Shown: positions 25,478 to 34,622 of the stretch, piece by piece | Numbering within the stretch: the first letter of the stretch is position 1 | How the letters are laid out: every line of letters begins with the position of its first letter | NCBI RefSeq assembly: GCF_902506605.1 | Contig: NZ_LR733979.1 | Span: 197,468-261,467 of the forward strand | Source: Sphingomonas sp. AX6 | GTDB lineage: Bacteria > Pseudomonadota > Alphaproteobacteria > Sphingomonadales > Sphingomonadaceae | Length of the DNA stretch: 64,000 nucleotides | Direction of reading: 5' to 3' | Made by a program: the position numbers and the translations under genes | Notes under the pieces: model-generated | Database searches by the model: none | What the model was told of the DNA's origin: nothing | Seen by the model: only the letters and a program-made list of their open reading frames with translations

Positions 25478-28360
25478 TTATGCGGCCGGAATGGTCGCGG
25501 GCGTCGCACCGATGATGTCGAAGTCGTTGAAGCCAAGCTGCGTACCGGCTGCAACCGATGCGAACAGCACCGCTGCACCCGAACCCGTACCGTCGGCGTC
25601 GTAGAAGATTTCGCCGGTCGCCTGGTTGTACAGGATCTGAGCGTTCGTCCCGACCGCGGTGGTGCCGTTCACGAACTCGTTGAAGTCAACATCTGTACCG
25701 AGACCAGCAAACGCCGTCGTCGACAGACCGATGAAGTCGCCTGCAGCGAAGTCAGAGATGAAGTCCGCATTGGCCGCACCCACTTCGCCGAAGCCGAAGA
25801 TGTCGCTGCCGCCACGGCCGGTGAGGGTGTCGTTGCCGGCACCGCCCCAGATCGTGTCAGCACCGTCGGTGCCGATGATCGTTTGAGCAAGCGAGTTGCC
25901 GATCATTTGAAGCCCGGTCGTGCTCTGCTGATCCGCAGCCGAGAAGGTCTCAATCGAGCCACCTTCGCGCAACTGATAGTTGCCGCTGGTGAACACGGTG
26001 TCGTTACCCTGGCCCGCGACTTCGCGAACCACGTCGTTCTGGCTGTACACACGGTAGATATCGTCACCGAACAGGCCGGTGAGGGTATCGCCAGCAGCCG
26101 TACCGATTGCGACGCCATTGCCGTCGACGGTGTCGTTGTCACCGTTCAGGATGTTGTTGCCAAAGTTACCGACGAGGATCTGTGCCGCGCCGTTACCGGT
26201 GAGGTTGATCGCGTCCGTACCCTGACCATCCGCTGCGATGATCTGTTCAATGCCAATAATACCACCAGCGGCCACGGCATTGGCGTTTTCGTCGGTGTAG
26301 GCAGCGTTGGTTGCTGCCAGATCGAAGCTGACCGAGGTCACGACACGATCGCTGTCGCCTACCGCACCGGCACCTTCGATGATCCGCGCCGTGTTCGCGT
26401 TGAACGCGGTGATGAGGTAGCTGTCGCTGCCATCGCCACCGATCAGCGTGTCTGCACCGCCCGCACCGTCGAAGGTGTTGGCAGCCGCGTTGCCGCGGAT
26501 CACCTGAGCGAAGCCGTTACCCTGAAGGTTGATGGCATTGGTGCCGGTTGCCAGCAGATATTCGACTTCGGCAGCCGCAATCAGGCCGAAGAAGTTCGAC
26601 GTACCGCCATCCAGGTTGACGTTGACCACATCGGTGCCTTCGCCGACATTCTCGTTCACCGTCGTGTTCTGGGCAGTGACGTTATAGGTGTCGTTACCGC
26701 GCAGACCGGCCAACTGATCCTGATACTGGACACCGTTGAGCAACGAACCACCATCGCTGATGACGTTGTTGCCGAAGTTGCCCTGAATGATCTGGCCATA
26801 GGCGTTGCCGGTCAAGTCGATGTCGGTCGTGCCAGCCTGATCGGCCGTCGACAAACGTTCGATCTGCATCGCGCCGTTGATGAAGCCGCTGATGCCGCGA
26901 GCATTACCAGCTTCATCCGTGAAGGACGCCAGTCCAGCGTTGATGTCGTTCTGCGCCAAGCTGAAGTCAGCGCTTGCGAAGATGGTATCGAACGCACCGC
27001 CATCGGTATCTTCCGCGACGACATCGGTCTGGTCGTAGACGCGATAGGTGTCGCTGCCGTTGCCGCCGATCAACAAGTCGGCAGTACCACCGGTGCCAGC
27101 ACCGGTACGGCCGTTGAGGATGTTTGCACCCGCATCACCGAAGATGGTCTGGCTGGTTGCCGTGTCACCAACGAAATAGTTGCTGGTTGCCGTGGTGTTG
27201 AGCGCGTTCAGGTTGAGCGTGCCGTCACCCGTGCCCCCGGCCGCTGCGGCCAGATTGGTGCCTGCAGCAACCAGATATTCGATGCCGGTTGCCGAACCTT
27301 CCAACTGATAGCTGGACGACGCGATAACCATGTCGAAAGTGCCGGCTGTGTCGGTAATGACATCACCCAGCGCGTCGACGAGGTAGGTGTCGTTACCTGC
27401 GCCACCGTTCATGGTGTCGTTGCCTGCACCGCCGTTAATGCGGTTTGCCTCGCCATTGCCGTTGATCGTCTGAGCGCCCGCACCGGTCGTAACGTTGACT
27501 GCCGTCGTCGCCTGAACGTTCACCACTTCGACATTGTCGCCAATGTTGTAGGTGCCAGCAGCCGAGCCGGCCACGATGTTCACCGTGTCCGTGCCGCCAC
27601 CGGCCTGCTCGACCACGCTCGTGCCAGTCGTGCTGACATTGTAGGTGTCGTTACCACCAAAACCGATCAGCGTGTCGGCTCCGCCGCCGCCGGTCAACAC
27701 GTTAACGCCAGCGTTACCCGCAATCACCTGAGCAAGCGCATTGCCGGTCAGGTTGAGAGCAGTCGTGCCCGTCGCGTCGGAAGCGACCAGGTTTTCGACC
27801 GACACGCCAGCACCCAGCGTGTAAGTCGCGCGGTTTGCCGATGCGACCACCAGCACGGTGTCGTTGCCGTTCGCGGTGCCGTTCAGCGTATCCGCGCCTG
27901 CTTCGACGATGACGTCGTCGTTGTCGCGGATGATGTAAGTGTCGTTACCCTGGCCGCCGGTCAGCGTATCGAGCACGGTGTCAACACCGCCGTCCAGCGT
28001 GTTGTTGCCAGCATTGCCATTGATGATGTTTGCAAGGTCGTTACCGGCCAGCACGATGTTGCCCATGCCGGTACCCGTCAAATTCTCAACGCCAGCGCCC
28101 AGCGTGAAGTTGACCGACGTCTGTACGAGATCGGTGCCCGATCCACCCGATTCCGAGACTTGGTCACCGGCGTTGTCGACGACATAGGTGTCGTCACCGC
28201 CGCCGCCGATCATCGTGTCGAGGCCTTCGCCGCCATTCAGCGAATCGCCGCCGGTGCCGCCGATCAGAACGTCGTTACCCGCCAGGCCGTTCAGCGTATC
28301 GCCGCCGGCATTCGTGGATTCGAGGACATCGTTGCCCGCCGTACCATTGATAGTAGCCAT
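25478..28360 (-). CDS. Large RTX-type calcium-binding protein, probable type I secretion substrate
   Basis: A 960-residue acidic, Asn/Gly/Thr-rich protein, MATINGTAGNDVLE at the start. It consists almost wholly of eight or nine modules of about 85-110 residues. Each has an RTX nonapeptide block such as LIGGTGGDSLNGGEGLDTM or INGGAGNDTMNGGAGNDTY, a DTYxV strand, and a second part like LTGNALAQVIAGNAGVNVLTGG. The C-terminus (GGAGNDTLTGRGGSDIF, then a beta-rich tail ending NDFDIIGATPATIPAA) resembles the secretion end of serralysin-type RTX proteins. No enzymatic domain is visible. An AAGGGAG site precedes the ATG. Next to a type I system lacking any other substrate, it is most likely an S-layer or matrix protein that folds on calcium outside the cell. 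Confidence 0.88.
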   Translation of the reverse strand: MATINGTAGNDVLESTNAGGDTLNGLAGNDVLIGGTGGDSLNGGEGLDTMIGGGGDDTYVVDNAGDQVSESGGSGTDLVQTSVNFTLGAGVENLTGTGMGNIVLAGNDLANIINGNAGNNTLDGGVDTVLDTLTGGQGNDTYIIRDNDDVIVEAGADTLNGTANGNDTVLVVASANRATYTLGAGVSVENLVASDATGTTALNLTGNALAQVIAGNAGVNVLTGGGGADTLIGFGGNDTYNVSTTGTSVVEQAGGGTDTVNIVAGSAAGTYNIGDNVEVVNVQATTAVNVTTGAGAQTINGNGEANRINGGAGNDTMNGGAGNDTYLVDALGDVITDTAGTFDMVIASSSYQLEGSATGIEYLVAAGTNLAAAAGGTGDGTLNLNALNTTATSNYFVGDTATSQTIFGDAGANILNGRTGAGTGGTADLLIGGNGSDTYRVYDQTDVVAEDTDGGAFDTIFASADFSLAQNDINAGLASFTDEAGNARGISGFINGAMQIERLSTADQAGTTDIDLTGNAYGQIIQGNFGNNVISDGGSLLNGVQYQDQLAGLRGNDTYNVTAQNTTVNENVGEGTDVVNVNLDGGTSNFFGLIAAAEVEYLLATGTNAINLQGNGFAQVIRGNAAANTFDGAGGADTLIGGDGSDSYLITAFNANTARIIEGAGAVGDSDRVVTSVSFDLAATNAAYTDENANAVAAGGIIGIEQIIAADGQGTDAINLTGNGAAQILVGNFGNNILNGDNDTVDGNGVAIGTAAGDTLTGLFGDDIYRVYSQNDVVREVAGQGNDTVFTSGNYQLREGGSIETFSAADQQSTTGLQMIGNSLAQTIIGTDGADTIWGGAGNDTLTGRGGSDIFGFGEVGAANADFISDFAAGDFIGLSTTAFAGLGTDVDFNEFVNGTTAVGTNAQILYNQATGEIFYDADGTGSGAAVLFASVAAGTQLGFNDFDIIGATPATIPAA

Positions 28361-28745
28361 GAATAAAACTCCCTTACCTTACTATTGTGTGTCGAGGAGC
28401 GGCCAGCCCACAACCTCGGCGATCCATTGGTTTTGACGGGTGTGTCGCAGGCGCAGACCGAAGCCCCCATCGCGCCCCTGCTGAAAATCGAACTCTGTAG
28501 GCCCCTTTATTCCTCTCACAGAACTACAGGTCCACTTAGCGTGGACGTTTAGTCCTTGGCAAGCCTTTCACTGGACCCCACAACCCCGAAAACGCAAGAA
28601 AATATCCCTAGCGTTGCTAATTTGTCTGATCGTAAGTGAAACTATCCGCATTTCCGATCAGAAATTGGTGTTGGATCAGGGCCGCTAGCGGTCGGCCGTC
28701 GGCATGATTTGACAATGTGTGCGCAAGCCGCTTTGTCCGCGCTCC
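28361..28745. other. Divergent intergenic region between RTX gene and glycosyltransferases
   Basis: About 385 bases, noticeably less GC-rich than the genes around it. It must hold the promoter of the RTX gene, whose leader appears long, and that of the plus-strand glycosyltransferase operon. A TTGACA at 28709-28714 followed 17 bases later by a weak TTTGTC would place a plus-strand start almost on the ATG at 28746. A perfect 6-base-stem palindrome lies at 28530-28546. No open frame is convincing. Confidence 0.5.
28530..28546. promoter_or_regulatory. Palindrome GTCCAC-N5-GTGGAC
   Basis: A perfect inverted repeat with 6-base arms and a 5-base centre, 170 bases upstream of the RTX start. It could be an operator for a dimeric regulator or a stem in the RTX leader RNA. 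Confidence 0.45.
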
Positions 28746-29999
28746 ATGCGTATCCTGATCGTCCACCAGAACTTTCCCGGCCAGTTCAAACATCTCGTCC
28801 CCGCGCTGCTGGCGCGTGGCGACGAAGTGGTCGGCATGGGGATGCGCGACGTCAAGGAAATGGTGGCCGCAAGCGGCGGCGAGCAGCGGATCAAGGGGCT
28901 GCGCTATATTCGCAGCACGGGGGCGTGCAACACCGCGACCGATGGCCATGCGTGGAGCCGCGATTTCGATTCGAAGATCATCCGCGGCGAAGCGACGCTG
29001 CGCAGTGCGACGCGGCTGCATGCAGAAGGCTGGACTCCCGACCTGATCCTGGCGCACCCGGCGTGGGGAGAGGCGATGTTCCTGCCGAACCTGTGGCCCG
29101 ACGTGCGAATCGCGCTGTATTGCGAGATGCTCTACCGCGAAGAGGGGCTGGACAGCGATTTCGACCCCGAATTTCCGCGACAGAACGATGGCCCGTTCGA
29201 ATCGGCGCGGCTGATGATCCGGTGCCTGCCGCAGCGATTGCTGTGGGACCATGCCGCCGCCGGGCTGTCGCCGACGCGGTTCCAGGCCGATACCTATCCC
29301 GATCCGATGCGTGGCAAGATCAGCGTGATCCACGACGGGATCGATACCGATGCCGTGGCACCGGGGCCGGGCCAGTCGATGAAGACGGGGGGTGGCCATG
29401 TGTTCAACCCGGGCGACGAGATCATCACCTTCGTCAACCGCAACCTGGAACCGCTGCGCGGCTATCACCGCTTTATCCGCGCCCTGCCGGAGATTCAGCG
29501 GCGGCGGCCGGAGGCGCACACGATCATCGTCGGTGGCACCGAGGTCAGCTATGGTGCCGCGGCCCCCAGCGGCAATTGGCGGGACCATTTCCTGGCGGAA
29601 GTGCGCGACCAGCTAGACCTGTCGCGGGTCCATTTCGTCGGCAAGGTGCCCTATTCGGTCTATCTGAACATGTTGAAGCTGTCGCGCGCGCACGTCTATC
29701 TGACCTATCCCTTCGTCGCGTCGTGGAGCCTGGCCGAGGCGCTATCGACCGGCACGCCGGTGGTCGCGAGCGACACCGCGCCGGTGCGCGAATTCGTGAC
29801 CGACGGCGACAATGGCCTGCTCGTCGATTTCTTCGATTCCGACGCGCTGGTCGATCGAACCTGCAAGCTGCTGGAGGATCGCGCTCTGGCGACCCGGCTG
29901 GGCGAGGCCGGGCGGGCGCACATCGTCGAGCATTACGACCTGACGCGGGTCTGCCTGCCGCGGCAGCTCGCCTGGATCGACGCGGTCGCCCGTGGCTGA
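28746..29999 (+). CDS. Glycosyltransferase family 4
   Basis: A 417-residue GT-B enzyme beginning MRILIVHQNFPGQFKHLVPAL, the start seen in a GT4 subgroup of polysaccharide clusters. The C-domain has the family signature in VYLTYPFVASWSLAEALSTGTPVVASDTAPVREFV (Glu near residue 335), with FVNRNLEPLRGYHRFIRALPEI before it. It transfers a sugar from an activated nucleotide to a lipid-linked acceptor at the inner membrane; the sugars are unknown. A GTG at 28719 is in frame but the conserved start is the ATG at 28746, which has no clear ribosome site. First of three overlapping glycosyltransferase genes. Confidence 0.85.
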   Translation: MRILIVHQNFPGQFKHLVPALLARGDEVVGMGMRDVKEMVAASGGEQRIKGLRYIRSTGACNTATDGHAWSRDFDSKIIRGEATLRSATRLHAEGWTPDLILAHPAWGEAMFLPNLWPDVRIALYCEMLYREEGLDSDFDPEFPRQNDGPFESARLMIRCLPQRLLWDHAAAGLSPTRFQADTYPDPMRGKISVIHDGIDTDAVAPGPGQSMKTGGGHVFNPGDEIITFVNRNLEPLRGYHRFIRALPEIQRRRPEAHTIIVGGTEVSYGAAAPSGNWRDHFLAEVRDQLDLSRVHFVGKVPYSVYLNMLKLSRAHVYLTYPFVASWSLAEALSTGTPVVASDTAPVREFVTDGDNGLLVDFFDSDALVDRTCKLLEDRALATRLGEAGRAHIVEHYDLTRVCLPRQLAWIDAVARG

Positions 30000-31077
30000 T
30001 CCGGCCCGTCCGCTGGAGGGCAAGTCGATCCTGCTGCTGCCACGCTACACGCCGCTGGGGCCGAGCAGCCGGTTGCGGATGGGACAGTTCGTGCCGCTGC
30101 TGGAGGCGGCGGGCGCGCGCATTACCAGTTCGCCGTTTTTCGACGATGCGTATCTGACCGGATTCTTCGACGGCGGGCGCCAGTCGCGCGCGGCGGCGTT
30201 GCGCGGCTATGCTCGGCGGCTTGCGGTCCTGTCGCGTACCCGCGCCGACCTGATCTGGGTCGAGCGCGAGTTATTCCCGTTTCTGCCGGGCCTGACCGAG
30301 CGCCTGCCGAAATCGCGAGGGGTGCGCTATGTCGTCGACATGGATGACGCGGTGTTCCACCGATATGATACGCACGCCAGCGGGCTCGTGCGCGCGGTGT
30401 TGGGGCGCAAGCTGGTGCCGCTGCTGCGCGGTGCGGCTGCCGCGACGATGGGTAATCCCTATCTGGTCGATTACGCCAGGCGTGCGGGCGCGCCGCGCGT
30501 GGAGATGATCCCCACCGTCGTCGATCCCGCGCGCTATCCCGTCACCGCGCCGCCTGCCGGCGAACGGCTAAGGCTGGGCTGGATCGGCACGCCGGCCAAT
30601 GCGCGCTACCTCGACATCGTCGTCGATGCGCTGCGCACGCTCGGCGCGCACGTGCCGGTGACGCTGGTCACCATCGGTGCGCCTCCGTTGGAAGGACTGC
30701 CCGTACCGCAGGAAGTGCATCCCTGGCACGAGGATAGCGAGGGACGCTTGCTCGCCACCATCGACGTGGGCGTGATGCCGCTGGTCGACGATCCGTTCGA
30801 ACGCGGCAAATGCGGGTATAAATTGATCCAGTACATGGCGGCCGCGCGTGCCGTCATCGCATCGCCCGTCGGCGTGAACGGCGACATCGTAACCCCCGAA
30901 ACCGGATTGCTCGCGACCACCGCGGACGACTGGGCCGCTGCCATCCGCACGCTGGCCACCGACCGCGCACGCACGGCGGCGATGGGTCGCGCCGGTCGCG
31001 AGCGCGTGGAACGCCATTACGCCCGCGACGTGGCGGGGGCGCGGCTGATCGATCTGTTCACGCAGGTGACGGCATGA
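29992..31077 (+). CDS. Glycosyltransferase family 4-like
   Basis: A 361-residue GT-B protein starting near SILLLPRYTPLGPSSRLRMGQFVPLLEAAG. It has VVDMDDAVFHRYDTH, then MIPTVVDPARYPVT, LGWIGTPANARYLDIV and GVMPLVDDPFERGKCGYKLIQYMAAARAVIASPVGVN, whose G-KCGYKLIQYM stretch is a common GT4 variant of the donor-binding motif. It overlaps the upstream gene by 8 bases and the next by 4, so the three transferases are made as a unit. Sugar specificity is not readable. Confidence 0.82.
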   Translation: MADPARPLEGKSILLLPRYTPLGPSSRLRMGQFVPLLEAAGARITSSPFFDDAYLTGFFDGGRQSRAAALRGYARRLAVLSRTRADLIWVERELFPFLPGLTERLPKSRGVRYVVDMDDAVFHRYDTHASGLVRAVLGRKLVPLLRGAAAATMGNPYLVDYARRAGAPRVEMIPTVVDPARYPVTAPPAGERLRLGWIGTPANARYLDIVVDALRTLGAHVPVTLVTIGAPPLEGLPVPQEVHPWHEDSEGRLLATIDVGVMPLVDDPFERGKCGYKLIQYMAAARAVIASPVGVNGDIVTPETGLLATTADDWAAAIRTLATDRARTAAMGRAGRERVERHYARDVAGARLIDLFTQVTA

Positions 31078-32201
31078 CTCGGGTCGCCATGATCACCAGT
31101 GGCGCGCGCACCGTGCCCAATTTTCGCGGCACCCTGATCGAGGAACTGGTCGCGCGCGGTGCCGAGGTGCTGGCGCTCGCGCCCGACTGGGACGATGAAT
31201 CGCGCGCCGCCACGCGCGCGCTGGGGGCCGAGCCGATCGACATCTCGCTCGCGCGGACGGGGTTGAACCCGGTGCGCGACCTGGCCGACACGCTGCGAAT
31301 GGCGGCGGTGCTGCGCAGCCTCGCGCCCGATGCGATGCTGACCTATTTCGCCAAGCCCAATACCTACGGCATGTTCGCAGGCGCGCTTGCCGGGGTGAAG
31401 CGCAGGATCGCGATGGTCGAGGGACTGGGCTTCGCGTTCGACAGCACCAGCGCATCGGGCGTCAAGGCGCGGGCGGTGGCGGCAGGGGCGAAGCTGCTCT
31501 ATCGCCAGGCGTTCGCGCGCGCGGACAAAATATTGTTCCTCAATGCCGAGGACGAAGCCGTGTTTCGCGAAAGCGGGCTGGTCTCGCCCGACAAGGCGGT
31601 CAGTTTCGGCGGCATCGGCGTCGATCTGGCGGCCTTTCCGCCGACTGCCCCGGTGCTCGATCCGCCGACCTTCCTGCTGATGGCGCGGCTGCTGCGCGGC
31701 AAGGGGATCGTCGAATTCGCGCAAGCCGCCGCCTTGGTCAAACGGCAACATCCGAACGCTCGCTTCGTGCTGCTGGGCGATGTCGATGCCAATCCCGACA
31801 GCCTGACCCGCCCCGAAGTTCAGGCATTGGTCGATCAGGACATGGTCGAATGGCCAGGCCATGTCAGCGACGTTCGCGCGCGGCTGGCCGCCGCCAGCGT
31901 CTTCGTGCTGCCCGCCTGGTGCCGCGAAGGCCTGCCGCGCAGTACCCAGGAAGCCGCCGCCATGGCCAAGCCCGTCATCACCACCGACGTGGTCGGTTGT
32001 CGCGATACGGTGGTCGATGGCGTCAACGGGTTCATGGTTCCCGGTCGCGACGTTCCCGCGCTGGCAAGTGCGATGCTGCGGTTTCTCGACGACCCCGATC
32101 TGATCGCCAGCATGGGCCAGGCAAGCCGCCGCCTTGCCGAAGAGCGCTGGGACGGACGCAGCAAGAGCCGCCAGCTGGCGGCGCTGTTGTTGCCCGACTG
32201 A
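31074..32201 (+). CDS. Glycosyltransferase family 4 (PglA/WcaI-like layout)
   Basis: A 375-residue GT-B enzyme. Early DISLARTGLNPVRDLADTLRMAAVLR and LTYFAKPNTYGMFAGALAGV are characteristic of GT4 enzymes that add the second sugar to lipid-linked oligosaccharides, such as PglA-type transferases. The donor site shows FLLMARLLRGKGIVEFAQAAALVK and FVLPAWCREGLPRSTQEAAAMAKPVITTD, with the E-x7-E motif represented by EGLPRSTQE. Its start overlaps the previous stop (ATGA). It is convergent with the polymerase gene. Confidence 0.85.
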   Translation: MTRVAMITSGARTVPNFRGTLIEELVARGAEVLALAPDWDDESRAATRALGAEPIDISLARTGLNPVRDLADTLRMAAVLRSLAPDAMLTYFAKPNTYGMFAGALAGVKRRIAMVEGLGFAFDSTSASGVKARAVAAGAKLLYRQAFARADKILFLNAEDEAVFRESGLVSPDKAVSFGGIGVDLAAFPPTAPVLDPPTFLLMARLLRGKGIVEFAQAAALVKRQHPNARFVLLGDVDANPDSLTRPEVQALVDQDMVEWPGHVSDVRARLAAASVFVLPAWCREGLPRSTQEAAAMAKPVITTDVVGCRDTVVDGVNGFMVPGRDVPALASAMLRFLDDPDLIASMGQASRRLAEERWDGRSKSRQLAALLLPD

Positions 32202-32219
32202 CGACGATCGCGCCGCGCA

Positions 32220-33503
32220 TCAGGCGTTGGCGGCCGTATCCGCATTGCCGGTGACCGGTCGCACCGCGATCGCCATGACCGGCAGGAAGTACATCCACTG
32301 GAACACGAAGGATTCGATATAGGGATTGGTCGCCGTCGCCAGCAGCGAGGGCACCAGTCCGCCGATCATGTAGATGTCCTCGCCGCGAAGATCGCGGGCA
32401 CGCCAGCGCTTCAGGAATTGCTGGCCATACATGAAATAGACCGCAGCATAGGCGATGAACCCGAACAACCCGACGCGCAACAGGGTCGCCAGCGGCATCA
32501 CTTCGTAGCGCCAAGGGAATAGCATGTTGCGGATATAGGGCACGCCCACGCCGTGCCCGACGCCCATGCCATAGCTGTCGAGAAACCCCTCCCACAGCGC
32601 CGCGGCCTGTTCGGTCCGCTCGGAACCGCCCGCGCTGGTCAGTTCTTCCCACAAACGCTCGATCAGGACGACCAGATCGACCGACACCAGCAGATAATCG
32701 ATCGCCACCATGATGATGAGCGACACGACGCCGAGCAGGATGGTCGGCAGCAGCACCGATCGCGCACTGTCCCCCTCCCCACTCAGCTTCGACCGGCGGC
32801 GCAGCACTGCCCCGGTCAGAAACCCGATCGGGATCGCGATCATCAGCGCCGACCGGCCGGAGGTCAGCGCCGCGAGAAAGACGAGGCCAGGCAACACGAT
32901 CCGCGCGATCGGACTGCGGACGATCATCGGCTGGGCGTAAAGCGCACCGCTCAAAAAGATCAGCGATCCATAAACCAGCATCGTCGCGCCGGCATAGCCG
33001 TCGGACACGTTGACGTTGGCTTCGGAAACCAGGAACGACACCGCCCCCTCGCCGAACGTCAGGAACAGAAAGAAGAACGCCGCAACAGACGCGACTGCTG
33101 CCCAGGTGAACCAGATGAGCCATTTCGTCGTGCGTTCGAGGCCGACATATTGCATCAGCGTCGTCGACATGATGATCCACATGAACGGTGCGATGATATA
33201 AACGAACAGCGTCTGGTTGGATGCCGCACGCGGCGCACCATTGGTGTATCCGACCCAGATATAGGCCGCGGTTACCGCCGTCGCGGCGAAGAACGCCAGG
33301 ATCACCCGGTCGAGCCAATCGTCGCGACGCACCAACACCAGACAGATCAGCGTCGTTGCAACGAAGGTGGCGGCCTCGACTTCCTGAAACGAATGCGGCA
33401 CCACCGCCGCCATCGCCAGCGAGACGAACAGAAAAAACCCCGCAATCTTGGCAAGCGCGTCGCGCGCCTCGGTCCGCGGATTGACCGCCAGCGCGGCGCG
33501 CAT
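32220..33503 (-). CDS. Polysaccharide polymerase-like membrane protein (Wzy/O-antigen type)
   Basis: A 427-residue protein with ten or more hydrophobic helices, opening MRAALAVNPRTEARDALAKIAGFFLF. A large polar loop after the eighth helix contains ERLWEELTSAGGSERTEQAAALWEGFLDSYGMGVGHG, in the position of the periplasmic catalytic loop of Wzy and WaaL proteins, with the RxxxW-like and GxGxG features seen there. It probably joins repeat units at the periplasmic face. A second polymerase/ligase-like protein lies at 41050. The frame extends upstream as a shadow of the GT2 gene; the ATG at 33503, 2 bases after that gene's stop, is the start. Both share an operon. Confidence 0.72.
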   Translation of the reverse strand: MRAALAVNPRTEARDALAKIAGFFLFVSLAMAAVVPHSFQEVEAATFVATTLICLVLVRRDDWLDRVILAFFAATAVTAAYIWVGYTNGAPRAASNQTLFVYIIAPFMWIIMSTTLMQYVGLERTTKWLIWFTWAAVASVAAFFFLFLTFGEGAVSFLVSEANVNVSDGYAGATMLVYGSLIFLSGALYAQPMIVRSPIARIVLPGLVFLAALTSGRSALMIAIPIGFLTGAVLRRRSKLSGEGDSARSVLLPTILLGVVSLIIMVAIDYLLVSVDLVVLIERLWEELTSAGGSERTEQAAALWEGFLDSYGMGVGHGVGVPYIRNMLFPWRYEVMPLATLLRVGLFGFIAYAAVYFMYGQQFLKRWRARDLRGEDIYMIGGLVPSLLATATNPYIESFVFQWMYFLPVMAIAVRPVTGNADTAANA

Positions 33504-33505
33504 CG

Positions 33506-34522
33506 TCACCGCGCCTGCTCCGCCGAGCGGCGCGTCAGGCTGGCCCGGACGATCTTCGCGATTCCCGGCAGCGCGCGGTACAGCATCGCAAAGCCGCTGA
33601 GGGTAAAGCGGAACTCGTCGAACGAACCGCGCAAGACGGCCCGCCCCAGTCGGGAAAAGGGTTCGATCAGCAGCGTGACGATCGCAACCAGCCAGGCCTG
33701 ACCCAGGGGAAGGTGCTTGAACGCGTAGATGATGTTGCTTTGAAGCGCGTAATAGAGCCGATGCGCCCGGACCTGTTCGGACGTGCCGCCCTGTTTGTGA
33801 TAGGCGGTGACGTCGGCCAGATAATGCGTCTCCCGCCCCGCCTTGGCAACGCGACGCGACAGGTCGAGATCTTCGAGATAGACGAAATAATCCTCGTCGA
33901 ACCCGCCCAGCGCCTCGAACAGGTCGCGGCGGATCAGGTAGAATGCGCCCATCACATGCTCGATGGGGCGCGTCTCCAGATGATCGAATTCGATCCGCGT
34001 TACCGGCGGAAACCAGCGCCGGGCGATGCGTGTCAGGCCCAGCGAATTGCCGATGAAACTGCGCCAGTTCGGAAAACGCGCACAATGGCGGTGCGCGGCG
34101 CCGTCGCGTCCGACCAGCCGGATGCCCACCACGCCGACCGTATCGCGGCGGGCCTCGGCATAGGCAAGCGATCCGTCGATCGCGCCGCCGTGCAACTCGG
34201 CATCGGGGTTCAGGAACAACAGGAACGCGGCGCTGCTTTGCCGCGCGGCCAGGTTACAGGCGCGCCCAAAGCCCAGATTGGCACCCGCCTTGATGATCTC
34301 CAGCGCGATATCGGACCGCACAATGTCCGCCGATCCGTCGGTCGAGCCGTTGTCGACCACGATCACGCGCCCCACCGCCGGACCGCCATGCGCGGCGATC
34401 GAATTGAGACAGGCGGCGAGTTGGTCGCCCGCGTTCCAGTTGACGATGACGATATCGACCGCGCCGACGGACGCAGCGACAGACGAACCGTCCTGGGAAA
34501 TCGCGTTAACAGCTAGATTCAT
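33506..34522 (-). CDS. Glycosyltransferase family 2 (rhamnosyltransferase-like)
   Basis: A 338-residue GT-A enzyme. Its first 30 residues lead into VDIVIVNWNAGDQLAACLNSI, then VIVVDNGSTDGSADIV and LFLNPDAELHGGAI (the DxD-like NPDAE of this subgroup), with VGIRLVGRDGAAHRHCARFPNWRS and GGFDEDYFVYLEDLDLSRRVAKAG. This pattern is typical of GT2 rhamnosyltransferases. With rmlCBDA in the same locus a dTDP-rhamnose donor is likely but not shown. A C-terminal hydrophobic helix pair may attach it to the membrane. Upstream of the polymerase gene in the same operon. Confidence 0.85.
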   Translation of the reverse strand: MNLAVNAISQDGSSVAASVGAVDIVIVNWNAGDQLAACLNSIAAHGGPAVGRVIVVDNGSTDGSADIVRSDIALEIIKAGANLGFGRACNLAARQSSAAFLLFLNPDAELHGGAIDGSLAYAEARRDTVGVVGIRLVGRDGAAHRHCARFPNWRSFIGNSLGLTRIARRWFPPVTRIEFDHLETRPIEHVMGAFYLIRRDLFEALGGFDEDYFVYLEDLDLSRRVAKAGRETHYLADVTAYHKQGGTSEQVRAHRLYYALQSNIIYAFKHLPLGQAWLVAIVTLLIEPFSRLGRAVLRGSFDEFRFTLSGFAMLYRALPGIAKIVRASLTRRSAEQAR

Positions 34523-34622
34523 TGCGCTGCTTTAGGCGGAGGGCCCACGAAGTTCCAGAGCCTCTGACGCCGGTCCGCCTCTGACGCTCGACAGCCGGCA
34601 AGCGCCGCGGCACAGCGGCCCG

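Noticed and set aside
25283..28366. A 1027-codon open frame on the plus strand across the RTX gene
   Set aside because: It mirrors the repetitive RTX frame on the other strand, which avoids stops on both strands through its codon use. It has no recognisable protein and no start context.
32220..34085. A 621-codon version of the polymerase gene
   Set aside because: The upstream part runs antisense-like through the GT2 gene in another frame; the ATG at 33503 follows the GT2 stop by 2 bases and starts the conserved membrane protein.
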